This document shows, piece after piece, positions 24,503 to 36,458 of a DNA stretch of 64,000 nucleotides (its first letter is position 1; each line of letters begins with the position of its first letter). The DNA comes from Agriotes lineatus. Lineage: Eukaryota > Arthropoda > Insecta > Coleoptera > Elateridae. Location of the stretch: contig OW679203.1 in the NCBI GenBank assembly GCA_940337035.1, forward strand, positions 26,421,495-26,485,494, given 5' to 3'. Under the pieces are notes generated by a model, which was not told the origin of the DNA, did not search any database, and was given only the letters and a program-made list of their open reading frames with translations. The position numbers were made by a program, and so were the translations under genes.

Positions 24503-24660
24503 GGTTCAAAATATGCCCTTTTTCGCCAAGGTTAAAACTTGAGCTACGTGGAAAATATTACTTTCCTTTAAGTAAGAGTTCTTGAGTTAAAGCAAAAATA
24601 GGCAAAGTTTTATTTTTTATGGTGCCCAACCTATATATATTTTACTGACATTTTCTCGGT
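24503..24660. repeat. interrupted tandem repeat, right part
   Basis: Resumes the repeat split by the gypsy insertion: 'ggttcaaaatatgccctttttcgcc', then 'ttgagctacgtggaaaat', then 'gttcttgagttaaagcaaaaatag' and 'gtgcccaacctatat'. The order matches the units at 15040-15534. Confidence 0.55.
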
Positions 24661-24758
24661 TTCATGCCAGTAAAGAATTTATTTTGCATTAGTTTTGATT
24701 AAACTTAAATGCAACTTAAAACGCAAATTTCGCAAAATAAAGATTCAAATTAAAGGTA

Positions 24759-25056
24759 TTTTTCGTTGACCGCTTGTTAATTTCAATATTAATGAATTAT
24801 TTTTCCTAAAAAAGGGTGGATTAATAGACGTCATTAATACACTGTTTTTGATTAATACACTATTTTTCATTAATTAACTGTTTTTTAAAAAGGGATGGAT
24901 TAATAGATCTATTAATACACTGTTTTTGATTAATACACTCTTTTTCATTAATTAACTGTTTTTGTGATTTTGACGTTTTGATGATATTTTGCATGGATGT
25001 TAGTTGTATTAATCAAATTTTTTGCCACAAAAAAAGATTTTGCGGTCAACGAAAAA
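24759..25056. repeat. element with 15-bp inverted ends and 78-bp tandem duplication
   Basis: TTTTTCGTTGACCGC (24759-24773) and its exact reverse complement (25042-25056) bracket ~270 bp. Inside are two ~78-bp direct repeats (24811-24888, 24889-24964), each with 'ttaatacactgtttttgattaatacac' and 'cattaattaactg'. A second inverted pair, 'gattaataatc...ctattaaag' (25086-25113) and 'ctttaaatag...gattattaatc' (25139-25161), follows. A MITE-like non-autonomous element is plausible. Confidence 0.6.
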
Positions 25057-25374
25057 ATGTTGTAATCAACTTGTTTGTTAATGGGCGATTAATAATCTCA
25101 ACTATTAAAGGCACTCACTCCCTATCGCTCGTTCGTGCTTTAAATAGTTTCGATTATTAATCGCTTTCATTAACACACTTGGTTAAATAACTATTAGCGT
25201 ACCATAACAACATACATCATTAAAGCCAAATAAATTATTTGTGTAAGTATAATCTAGTTCCCTTAGAATTTACATTTACATTTCTATTTTAGAGCCACAT
25301 AGATAAGTCACCATTAAATACAAGCTTCATAAATCATCTGCCACAATCTTTATAGAGCCACAAATAGAGCGAAC

Positions 25375-25440
25375 ATGAAATTTAAAATATTAGCCGCTAT
25401 TTTACCAATAGGATTGTCTCGGGCAATAATTCATTGTAAT
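25375..25440 (+). pseudogene. relict lipase first exon (candidate)
   Basis: An ATG followed by a signal-like MKFKILAAILPIGLSRA lies 164 bp before the real first exon of lipase gene 2. Over 13 bases (AAAATATTAGCCG) it is identical to the first exon of lipase gene 3 (MLKILAVVTILNSG). No GT donor follows in the expected place at codon 13. It looks like the leftover of a duplicated first exon, or it could be chance. Confidence 0.35.
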
Positions 25441-25496
25441 AGGCATCATATCTTATTTACAAGAAAACGTATTGCATCTAGTTTCGAAAAACGGCG

Positions 25497-25533
25497 TACA
25501 TAAGACGAGTATTCCTTTATTTTTTTGTTAGTT
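25497..25533 (+). promoter_or_regulatory. candidate core promoter of lipase gene 2
   Basis: TACATAAGACG starts ~30 bp before an initiator-like TTAGTT, and the ATG follows within ~10 bp. The block ATAAGACG recurs at the same distance in front of lipase gene 3, suggesting a shared ancestral promoter. Confidence 0.5.
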
Positions 25534-25538
25534 ACAAG

Positions 25539-28500
25539 ATGCTGAGAATAATAGCGTTTGCAATTTTAATCAGTAGAGGTATGTAGACTGAGCCTATATT
25601 TATCTAGTGATTGTTTTGCCAAATGCACAGTTAGCTGCTGTTAAATAAAATTATTTTCGCAGCATTTGTTCTTTAGGGCAAGGTAGTTTAAAATTATATT
25701 AACTTTAGAACTACCCTAGAAAATTACTAAATCGTATAATTCAGGATGTATATATCTACACCCTTATATAATGCTATGGTATATAGAGGCCATGTATTAC
25801 ATTAAATACAGTTATTTATTTACATGAATCAAAAATGAAAAGTTTAATACAGTACTAATTATACTGAAACGATAAGATGTGGAAAATTATGATAATGATT
25901 GCTTATTTAATTGAATAATAATTGAAACTCAAAGATTCAAAGTACATTTTAAAAGAAAGTTATTTCAAAATGAGTACTACTTGATGATGGTAACAAAAAA
26001 TTAACAATAAATACAAAGTTGAGTGTTGCATATGACAGAATAAAATTCTATTTGTAATAATTTATAAAGTGAGCACCATTCAAATTTATTTATAACATGT
26101 AGCAGGCAGGAATAATGGTAGTCTAGGATAGCAATAAAAAATTGGAATAATTATTAGAATAACAACTTAAAAACAACTACGAAAAATTTTATATAAAATG
26201 GATATAAAAATTTTGTAATTGTGTAAATACTTAATAAAACCCATTAAAATAACGAAGAATTTTAATAAAACGTAAAGGGGTATGTTGGTTGTACATTACA
26301 AATAAAATAAATAGTCCAAGACAAGATTTTTGGAATATCAAATACAATTAAAAACTGGGATTGAAGAAAGCAGAACCAATTGGATGTGTAGCAGAGGTCC
26401 AGTATATTGCAGGGAAGCTACCATTGTGTGAGCTGCGAGGGGCGATGGTCCGAGGCCATACAGGAGTTTTGGTCTGTTGCGGATTGTATGAACTTGGAAC
26501 GGGATTACTGGTGGAGGATACAATTTGTCAATTAGATATGGATACATTGTTAGATGGTGGAGATACAATAAGTACTTAGGAGTGCTGGAGATGCTGTCAA
26601 TGGTTGGAGGTCGGAGCCGTCTATAGGGCTGCAAAAGGTATCGCATTTTGTTGGAGTTTGGAAGTGTCAGTGCAAAGTAAGTGGTTAAGTTGAAGGTATC
26701 TAAATAAATAAAAGGTGATTAATTAATATTAAGAAAGAGACATTATAAAAGTAAAGTACTTACCCAGATTATAGGGATGATGCTGTCAGTTTGACATTTA
26801 ATTTGAAATTTAATGACAGAAGTATTTTAAATAATATATGCAAATTTGAATCTAAATATCATACAGTCAAACCATTGTAAAAGATTTTATTTATGTCATA
26901 TTGATTTAGGGGTGTCATTAAACACTGCTTGAAAATAATAGTTGACAGCAATTGACATTCAGTAATTGCAGCAACAAATAACTAACTAGATTTCGGCGAA
27001 CCACACCCTGAGAAAAAGGAGTACTCATGTAATTTGAAATAAATTCAATTTAATTTTATAATTAAGTTAAAGTTTCAATACTTGAATTAAATAAGCATAC
27101 ACACGTATCCATTGCATAATAATAAGTTAAATTTTGCGTGCAACCTTGATATGTAATGTTGTAATAGTTTTTCAACCGTTTCGAAGAATGAAACTCCACG
27201 CTGCTTCAGAATGTAAGCTACTGGAGACACATAAAATCTTAAAACCATGCACTCTCACTTGAATAAATAACTCAAAAAGCAGTTAAATATCTAGCAAATG
27301 TGAAAATGATAAGTGTATTTCCTTTATGTTTTGTCCTCGTATCCAGTCGCTGTATTAGCAATCACGAACCTTACCTCCACGAAGATGCTTCTTCAATAAG
27401 ATGTTTGATTTGGCTAAATATTTGAAGAGTCACATTAGCTGAGTCGGAAACGCTCGGTAGCGATAGTCAAAACAAATTGTACCTGAGAAGCTGCGTTGAA
27501 CGCCACTTGATATGTCTTCCGGGAATGGAATGGGAGAATATTTCTCGAGGAAGGCAAGTGCGCGCTCAGCTCAAAAATATGATTTACTTTGCGTTTGGAA
27601 GTTGCGCATAAGAAAGCTCTAACATATGTTCACATGTGATACAATTTCACGGAAAAAGCAATATTGATTAACTGGTGCTGCTTTATTTGCTGGAATTTTG
27701 TAGGAAATAGACTCTTATAAAGAACCAAAAATGTACAGCTCGACTTGACTACAAGCAATCCACGGTATACAGAGCGTGGCTGGAATGATAGATGGTGGAA
27801 CAATTTGTATTCCAACAAAAGCTGAGATAAAATTTCGCGGCACTACAACGAGACGGCAACGAAATTTCAGGTTGGTAGGTGGTGCCTGAGAAGCTCGTTA
27901 CATCTGAACTTGAACCAGCACTGGGAGGAGTTTGACAACTTTCCAATCGCTTTGTCTACCGTGCCTAAAAAAGCAGTGGCGGCATCAATTTATACCCGGA
28001 CTTAATATCTACCATAGGTAGAAATGCTATCACACACTCGCACAATCAGGAAAAACAACTTTGTTACCGTAAAAAAATGAAATTACAATTACATGTAGTA
28101 CAGCTAAAAGCGCGAAAAGATGGGCATTAGATAGATAGATAGATAGATACTATATCTTAGACAGAACACTGTAGAAATTAATGTACGTGATTTAAAAACC
28201 AAAACAGCTATAATTAGAAATACCTTTTCATCTTTTTTAGAGTACTATGTAACGTTTATTGATTTTAGTAATTTTACTTTTAATTTTATGCTCAAGAACA
28301 AGTTTGATTACTTTACGTTATTAATTACTTCTCGCAGGTAACTCTCGCCCAAGGTTGTTAACAGCTGAAGTCAGGGAAAGTCGAGTCAAGTCTATACAGG
28401 ATTTTTATTTTGTTTAACTATTTTAATTATTTAAAAGTAAAAAATAAAACCATGCAAAATTTTTCTTGAGCTTCTGCGGTGCGGGCGGATCGTAGGGGTG

Positions 28501-31500
28501 AAGGGTGGTATTTTCCAGTGGCGGATACGGACGTTCCCCCCTGTCCTCAGATTCGAATGGCAATAAATTGACCACAATTAAACAATTTCGTTTCAACTCC
28601 CAAGTTTCTCCATATTTTAGGATTGATAAGATAAAAGCCGAAATTATTCTAGGGCAGTTAACAGCCATTTTAAGCCTGGCAAACGAGAACGCTCGCCACG
28701 TTAGCTAAAAAAAAATAAAAATTCTCAAGCTCGGCCGCGACCTTCGCGCCCGGCGTTTCGTTAAACGAACGCCGGAAAAATTGGAGCGGCTTCGGTGTGC
28801 GCTCGATTTACAGTTCAAGTATGATGCCAGCACGCTGCTTGCGAATTAAACTGAATTTAGGCCCGACATGGACCTCGGAAATTATTTATTAGTAAGACCA
28901 TTTCATAGGCTGCTGGGCAGGTATCTAGATTAATTTAAGCAGCTAGATCTTCCATTGCGCTGGAGGATTACCACTACAGAGTAGGTTATAAACATGATTG
29001 CTTCGGCAGTTTTACTAACCTAGACAGGAGAGGTTTCTGGTCAGGTAGTTTAACTTCTCAGTTAGGAGCTGGGAATCGAACTTGTCTTCGCATCCCGGGG
29101 ATCTTCCTTTTATATTACTTCGAGGGGCTCTACCTGGTTGACTTATAGTGGGGCTAAAACATGATAATAAATGTAAATGAAGAACTTGAAGTCTTCCCCA
29201 CAAATTTATTTGATTTACAAAAGGTTAAAAGGTTATAATGTGTGCGTGACTAGTTTCGACAAAGTGTAATCATCAGACGTAACATTTTAAGGGCTAAGGG
29301 TAACAATAGTTAAGTTAAATGAAGTTGCAAGTAACATTTGGGGCTTGAAGGGCAAATTAAAAGTTACAAACTTTGGATGGCATTTCAATAAGAATGTAAC
29401 AAATATCATAACATGAAGTAAATTAAGCTAAAAGATTAACCGCATCTCTAGGAGACCATTATAAAAATTGATTTGCTTTGTAGGGAAGAATATATACAGA
29501 AGTCAATATTAGTGAACAAATTTGAACTTAACCGTCGTTTACAAGATGTGGGCCTTTAGCCTCTTTGATTAATGGGCGTTTATCACCCTCCAGGGAAAAA
29601 ATTTAAGTTCAAATTTGTTTACTAATATTGACTTCTGTATATATTCTTCCCTACAAGGCAAATCAATTTTTATAGTGGTCTCCTAGAGATGTGGTTAATC
29701 GCTTAGCTTAATTTAATTTATGTTATGGTATTTGTTACACTCTTATTGAAATGCCATCCAAAGTTTGTAACGTTTAATTTGCCCTTCAGGCCCCAAATTT
29801 ACTTGCAACTTCATCTAACTTAACTATTGTTACCCTTAGCCTTTAAAATATTATGTCTCATTATGACACTTTGTCAAAACTAGTCACGCACACATTATAC
29901 CCTTTTAACCTTTTGTAAATCAAATAAATTTGTGGGGAAGACTTCCAGTTCTTCATTTACATTTATTATTAAATTCAACCCCACTTTAAGCAGCAAGGGA
30001 TCAATATCGAATTAAACATGCTAGTTAGATGAGAGCCAAAGAGTAGGAATGCGTGATTTTAGCGGCGCGGCGAAGCTCGCGCAACTCGCTAATTTATATC
30101 TGGCCGATATCGGACTATCAGCAGGATCTCTTGAAGGAATTCTTCGAGCTTTTCTTAACCTTCGCGTTGCCCCAAATGTTCGCGAGACACGAATTATTGT
30201 GGCCAAATGGCCTTTAGAAAATTGATAACGGCATTTAAACGTATTAATAGAATAATACAACGAACACGACCCAGAAAAAAACAACCAGTAATTCTTGCAA
30301 CGGCACAAAACTAGGTATTCGACAAAAATGCTTGAAAAATGGTGCTATAAAGAGCTCAGAAACTGGTGGCACCTACAGCAAAATATTGGCTTGGAGGATG
30401 GTTCCGCCCAAGCGCCAACTAAAGGAAGATAGAAAAAGGAAGAGAGTATTATTATTATCAGTCAACTTTTTTCCCATTTTCTAAATCTATATTCATATTC
30501 TTGTATTTCTTTTAAACGCACTTCGAAGTTAAAATGAATACCTAGCTGTCATCAAACTTTTATAGTTAATCTTGAGCTTAGATGATCATTTCAGCTATCT
30601 CTACTAGACTGATGGCTGAAGTGATCCTATTAAGAATGTTAGAAGTTTGTTCTGTATCTTCGCGCTCATTTCCTAATACTATCAAAAATGCTATGTTTTA
30701 GGTTGGTGCGAATTAACTCCTATTGGTGTAGCAGATGAATTGTACAATATATCCCGAAACCAGCCTGTGAACTTTCTAGAGTGCAGTACAATTCCCGGAG
30801 TTACATTTTCCAAGCTAAAATACATCTTATACACGGAGAGGAATCCAACAAATGGAATTATTTTAACTGAAGAGAATATTAACGAAATTAGCCTTACTAA
30901 TCGCCTTATTTTAATCTTTCATGGGTGGCTCCAGCATGGCTACCTACTATGGATAATTCAAATGAAGGACGCGTACATTTCTCAAGGTGGAATAGATGTA
31001 ATTGTACTGGATTGGTCGACATATTCTAAGACTCCCTACGGCGTTGCATACTGTGCTGTTCCGCAAATTGGTATAATCACTGGCAATTTCATATGCTATA
31101 TAGCACAAAACCTAGGACTGCGTTTGGACTTGGTAGAAATAGTCGGATTTTCCTTGGGTTGCCATATTGCGGGTAGCGCTGGTCAAGAGGTTTGGAGCAA
31201 ATGTAATGAAAAGCTGTCTATTATACATGGATTAGATTGTGCAGGCCCCGGATTCTTAAACTGCAGCAATAGTGGGCGTCTAGATGCAAGCGATGCAACG
31301 TGTGTTGAAGGGATTCATACAAATAACTGTTTTTTTGGATATCAGTATCCTTTTGGTACAATTGACTTTCATATAAACAGCGTCGGACCTTTCGTCTGTC
31401 CGATCCTAGGATGTCCCAGATGTGGAACATTGCAGCCCTGTTGTCCGATTAATCCTGAAATGCCCGCTTCCAATGACCTAGAAAAGTTGCTTCTAATGTG

Positions 31501-34500
31501 TAAGTACGAAAAGTTTAGGTAGATTATTATTATTTTTATTAAAATTGTCATTATCAAAGTGGAGAACAATACTTTCACATTAAATGTTTCTATTGATTGA
31601 TGAAATGATAAAATTAGTAGAGCACACATTTATGAGAAGAATTTCACTGCATACCATCACTTAAAAGGTATTAAAATACGAACATTTCGGGAAATAAATT
31701 GGAGTCTATAGGCGGGTAGTGACAGGAACATATAACTGTGCGTACTCGTCAAACGGGGTGGACCTACCTTGCCCTTATATTCTTGCAATTACTGATCTTA
31801 CATTCTTAAAAACGGGGAATGCATTTAACAAAAAATTAGATAGTAGGTAATATAATATACTATATTAAACACACACAATATGATTCTTTCTAAACGTGAC
31901 GTCACGGAGAGTTAGGCTATAGAAAGACAGAAGCTCTAAATTTAGGTTCGTTAAGTGGACGGACACACACAATGGGTAATATATTGAACTGATTCGGGCT
32001 CTTACTTTGTTTTACCTATTAGTATATGTTTATAAATTATATTTTTATCAATTTAAATTGCCCTGTTTATATTATTTGAATATTAATAGTTGTTCTTTTT
32101 GCTAGCTCCTGAAAATCAGGACTGGATTCCTTTTATTTAGATTGCTTATTCTGAAATTTGATGTTCAGATTTTAATTTTATTAAAAAGTCAAAAATAACT
32201 TCTGTCAAATGATATGTCAAACAAATTTGAAAATTCAGTGACAAATACGAGATCGTTACATTCGCCACATAACAATATCAAATAGTAAGTAATCCTTTAA
32301 TAATGAATTCACCTTTTTAGTCTTCATTTTTTTTCAGTGCTTACCTAACACCTAAAATCACGCACCTTTCACTCGAACTTATCAATGTACCTGATGTTAA
32401 CCAACTTCTCTATTCCGCCAACGACCACAACTGCTCCAGTCAACAAACACAGCGAAAGTCTCCAATGACACCCAATATATCAAAACTACCTAGAATCAGG
32501 AACAGAAGCTCCCTCACAGCATGGACCCAAAACATACCCCAGTTGCAGTCACTCAAATCCAACACCGCATCCAAAAACACTCCTCCAAATTACTCCACTG
32601 ACCAGCACCAAGAACCAACGGTCTCTCCCTCAGAACTCTCCTTTCGTACTAACTCATCTTCTTAAATTAACTTCCATTTCTATTTCACTACGCAAATTTA
32701 GTCTTAATATCAACCCTTTTTAATTTCCAAACATCTCCTTTTAAAATAGGGTTTATTTCATACTTTTAAATTACATCAAATTAATTATCATAAGATTATT
32801 TTTGATGAAACCTCCATCATCTGCAAATCCCCATTCTTCATTAGCAGAAAGATTCGAGAAGCCTTTGAGATTTACAAACACCCTAACAATCTCAATCGGG
32901 ACGAAGGCTTTCCCCTTCTGTCTATGTGAAAAGTGCTAATTACTAAGCCCCGCTCACCGCCACTGAACCACGGCGGCATTTGCTGAACCTCGACGGCGCT
33001 TGTCTATAAATTCTCGCCTTTCTCCTTCCGTTAGTTAGTCGAGTTTCTCCTCTAACGTGGTTCACACGTTGAGTTACCGTGCCCTTCTATCCTTACTATG
33101 TGCAAAAATCTATTTCGATTAAGTATTTGTCATTACCTTTAAATTTTATATTTAGATATTACATTATATTCGAATCCACCTGTTTCGCAATTAGCCATAT
33201 TTTATTCAATTATAAATTCTATTTTCTTTTCTAATTACATACCCATTATTCATATTCCCAATTCATATTCAAATTGATCCCTATAATATTCAACTATTGT
33301 AATCCCTTAATCTCATTTTAAAATAGATTTTCATAACCCTGTATTCATATCATGACAACATACCTTCCAAATGGGTAGTAATTCGCATGGAATTACTCAA
33401 TAACGTGCACTTCACAGGGCCAGGCAAGCAGGAGAAGAACGAGGCAAAGCTGAACAGTTAGCGGCCAGCAAGCAAGGACAATCGGCAAGGAATTTGACCC
33501 AATCTTGGGGCGGAAAAATTTTAATTGATTCTGGTGGTGCCGGATATCAATCGAATTTGAAGTTTTTTGATATATCACGTGAACACAATTTCAAGCACTG
33601 AGAGAAGCTTGTATTTTATCCGGTAACAAAATCGACGACGCCAAAAAGGCTGAAACAGAACGCTTCCACACGGCTAACACATCGCACTATGAAAAAACTA
33701 AGTGCCGCACGAAAATAATTGTCCGACTATTATTTGGCTTCTAAATATGCGGGGGGCATACCTTCGAATCGAAGCGCTCAACACAAAATCAGCACTCTCC
33801 GCTGGAATCAGCCCAGCAGCAGCACGGCGTGATTTTTTATTGCAACTAAAAATTTACTCATTCGTTCATTATCTTTTACCTTTTGATATCGCTACCGCTA
33901 CGAAAGTGCAACAAAGGTAAAGGGTCGCATATTACTTGTATTACGTTTCTCCGCATCCAAACATATCACACACTCAACAACCCTAAAGTCAACTTACAGC
34001 TAACTAATGAACTGAAATCCATTTCCACTCATAGAAAATTATCGATTACGGTCGGATTTGAACCCATGTCCATCTGGTTGCTAAGCAAGCTGCTAATCTA
34101 CTCAACCCCTCAGGCGGCATTCAACAAAACATAATAAAGCATTTATTAAAAAGTACTAGAAAATCACGTTATTAGTTTTTTACTTGCATTAACAGTCTCT
34201 ATAGCGCTCTCATCGTCATCTGGAGCGTCATTGTATTTACTTTTTCAGGTAGTCTTTTATAGTTATCAACTATTTGCAAGACTTTATCTTGCCAAATTTA
34301 TTTTTCTGTTCAAGATTTGTTACTTCTGTTTTAACTTATTATCTATGTTGTTATTTCGTTGTACAATTTTTGCTGATATATCTGAATTTCTTGAGATATT
34401 TTTCTAGCAAGTTTTCTGTACTCTTATTTGTCTTAAGCTTCATTTTCTGTTCCTTAAGTCGTTTTGTGTGTAGGCTCAGTTTCTCCGTTTGCTAGTTTTT

Positions 34501-36458
34501 GTTTTGGAAATTATTTATTACTGCAACTTGTAAGGCTAATGCAATCTGATCATTATTTTCTTCTAGTTTTTTACTTTCTAAACTTTAAGCTATTGTTTAG
34601 GAGCCGCACATACTTGTCTCGTTCTTTAATATTTATTTGCATCTTTATCTCCCTCATGTATATAATTTTTTGTCGTTAATCTTTATGTTTAGTATAACCT
34701 TTGCTGCTGAAACCAATTTGTGTGGTCTCATTTGGACTCATCCAGTTTCATTTTCTGTGCGCATCTTTTTAGAGAAAGTGTTTATAATATACACATTATG
34801 TTTATTATAGAGAAAAACGAAAACAGAAAAAGCCAAAACTTGTTACCAGTAAAACGCTAATTAATATTTGTTAAAAAACGAAAAAGGCACAGCTAGCTCA
34901 ATGTAACACAAAGTGAGTCACTTATGCTCATCAGAATTGAAGAGCATAAGTGACTGTGTCTAATTCAATTAGGGAGAAATATAGAAAAAAATACGTTCTC
35001 CAACACAAAGGAGAACGAACTCGGCGTGGATGATGTATTTTGAACTCATCAGCTACAAAGAAAATGTAAGATAAATAGGTCTAACGATTACGTTACAGAA
35101 TTACAAGCTGCTACAAAACAATCCTATTAGGCTGGGCACAATCCAACCGGTATTACTGATTCCTGGCCTTTCCTTGTTGGAGAAGAGCTAACTGCAATGA
35201 TCTTAAATATTAAAACATGTGAGCTTTACTTACTAAAGAAAAAGTATAAACCTGCATGATCTGCAGTCCTGTATGAGCTATCTATAATACATAGCAATTT
35301 ACATAAGTAAACAATGTCACAATACCGATATGTACGCGAGGTGTGCACTTGCAACGATAGAAGGCGGTTTCGAAATCTAGATGGTTTTAGGCCACGGGGA
35401 TGGACAACGGGGTTTATATGACGCAACGACACTCTTTACAAAAAAAGGTGCAGCTCGCAAATGCTTTAATTCGGTAATTTCATTGATCTTTGCGTGACAA
35501 GGCAAAATTACGTAAAAAGAACCCCATGGCGGCTCCCACTTCTCAACTTGTTGACTATAGTCTACTACCCTGACCGTTCTCCCAAATTCTAGCTTTAGAA
35601 AAGTGAAAAATCACGAAGCAACGCGCCTCCGGCGAGAGCCGTGTGGACTGACAAGCAGTGTGTTGCCTAAAGATCTTATCCCCGACTGAGGGGTGCGAGC
35701 CGACGGTGTCGCGTGTTTACAAGTAGCGACGACAAGTGAAACTAAAATATCGCCCTTTGCATCGATCAAAAATCAATCAATTTTAACATGGAGTAATGCA
35801 AATTCTAACAGTTTAGCAGCTCTCTAATTGTTTTTGCCATATAAATTCATTCTTTTTCTAACCAATCATTGCTAATCGTTCATCAGTATTGTTAAATGCG
35901 CGTCCAAATTTTCAATGGCAGCTGCTATATCATGAATCCTTGAAGCAAACTACTGTAACTGTATTGCAATCTATTTTCTAAAATTTTAGAAGTCTAAATT
36001 GTGAGATCGGAACAAACCAAAAGGTTTTCTGTTTGATATTGATGATGATAATGACGTGTAGCTTGCATTAGAATAAAATTATCTGTATGGGCTGCATATT
36101 TATACATTATTTTTGTGTACAAAGTAGGGCTAAACATTTATTCGCCTTTATTCAGCTTCTATACAATTTTACGCTTTGTCGTGTTTTGTTTCCAGTTTTC
36201 TGCGACCACGCTCGTGCAGTCGCCTATTTCATCGAAAGTATAACCTCTACTGACTTTGTGGGAATCGCATGCGACTGTCTACGATTCAGTGCGAAATGTT
36301 GTACTAACACAACCACAGCTATAATGGGACATCACTACCGTTGTAACGGACAAGGACAACACTATTTAAATCCTAACTCTATACCACCATTTGCAAAAGG
36401 ACTAGAGGGAACTGGTGGAGTAGGAGGCATTGGAGGCTTGGAGTGCACATTTGTATAA
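25539..36458 (+). CDS. secreted lipase-family protein 2, catalytic triad intact
   Basis: Three exons, 25539-25578 (signal start MLRIIAFAILISRG), 30702-31499 and 36196-36458, give 366 residues with two phase-1 introns of 5.1 and 4.7 kb. It is a secreted alpha/beta hydrolase of the pancreatic-lipase/phospholipase A1 family, expected to act on ester lipids outside the cell. Active-site features are: oxyanion loop FHGWL (His87), nucleophile GFSLGC (Ser164), GLDCAGP (Asp192) and FCDHAR (His284). It carries extra cysteines compared with the paralogues (GLDCAGP, NNCFFG, FVCPILGCPRCG), hinting at additional disulphides. It shares the CGTLQPCCP insertion and a Gly-rich tail (GTGGVGGIGG). In exon 3 the usual GEHCPSTAKGELFLN segment reads GHHYRCNGQGQHYLN. 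No stop or frameshift is seen. Intron 1 contains an 836-bp palindrome. Confidence 0.88.
25579..29014. other. lipase 2 intron 1, left part
   Basis: AT-rich. It holds a short (GATA)5-like microsatellite at 28130-28149 and a 26-bp near-perfect palindrome at 28750-28775 (CCGGCGTTTCGTT followed by AAACGAACGCCGG) in a GC-rich island. A 102-codon minus frame at 26338-26646 and others have no recognisable domain. No coding exon is supported. Confidence 0.5.
29015..29147 (-). repeat. tRNA-derived SINE-like element
   Basis: On the minus strand a tRNA-like A box (TAAGTCAACCAGGTAGAGC, 29145-29127) and a B box (GTTCGATTCCC, 29081-29071) are spaced ~45 nt apart, longer than in a tRNA. Stems do not pair. 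It abuts the giant palindrome that starts at 29149. Confidence 0.5.
29149..29984. repeat. 836-bp palindrome (foldback), arms ~383 bp
   Basis: Left arm 29149-29531 and right arm 29603-29984 are reverse complements over nearly their whole length with scattered mismatches; a 71-bp spacer (29532-29602) separates them. Outer ends are GTGGGG and CCCCAC; inner ends are 'caaatttgaacttaa' and 'ttaagttcaaatttg'. There is no coding frame. It sits in intron 1 of lipase gene 2, so a pre-mRNA would form a very long hairpin. It could be a foldback transposon or two inverted copies of one element. Confidence 0.9.
29985..30701. other. lipase 2 intron 1, right end
   Basis: Contains a GC-richer patch at 30045-30200 open on the minus strand (95 codons, unassigned). 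Ends in the acceptor TTTTAG at 30696-30701. Confidence 0.45.
34046..34115 (-). repeat. tRNA-like fragment
   Basis: Minus strand: an A-box-like GGGTTGAGTAGATTAGCAGC (34108-34089) and a B box GGGTTCAAATCC (34065-34054) with near-normal tRNA spacing. T-stem and acceptor pairing are lost. Probably a SINE head or tRNA pseudogene. Confidence 0.45.
34916..34955. repeat. perfect 14-bp stem hairpin
   Basis: AGTCACTTATGCTC (34916-34929), a 12-nt loop, then its exact reverse complement (34942-34955). A second hairpin, CGTTCTCC/GGAGAACG with an 8-nt loop, follows at 35002-35025. Intronic in lipase gene 2. The arms are short for a microRNA precursor, and pairing does not extend cleanly beyond the 14 bp. 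Confidence 0.6.

Larger units (their letters stand above)
31500..36195. other. lipase 2 intron 2
   Basis: 4.7 kb. The stretch 32290-32670 is C/A-rich on the plus strand with a 66-codon frame, and 33390-33620 is GC-richer. 33010-33060 has a TATA-like CTATAAAT followed by 'gttagttag', as in an LTR promoter; together 32.2-33.7 kb may be an unassigned retroelement remnant. Smaller items are listed separately. No lipase exon is hidden here, since phases join 31499 to 36196 directly. Confidence 0.45.
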
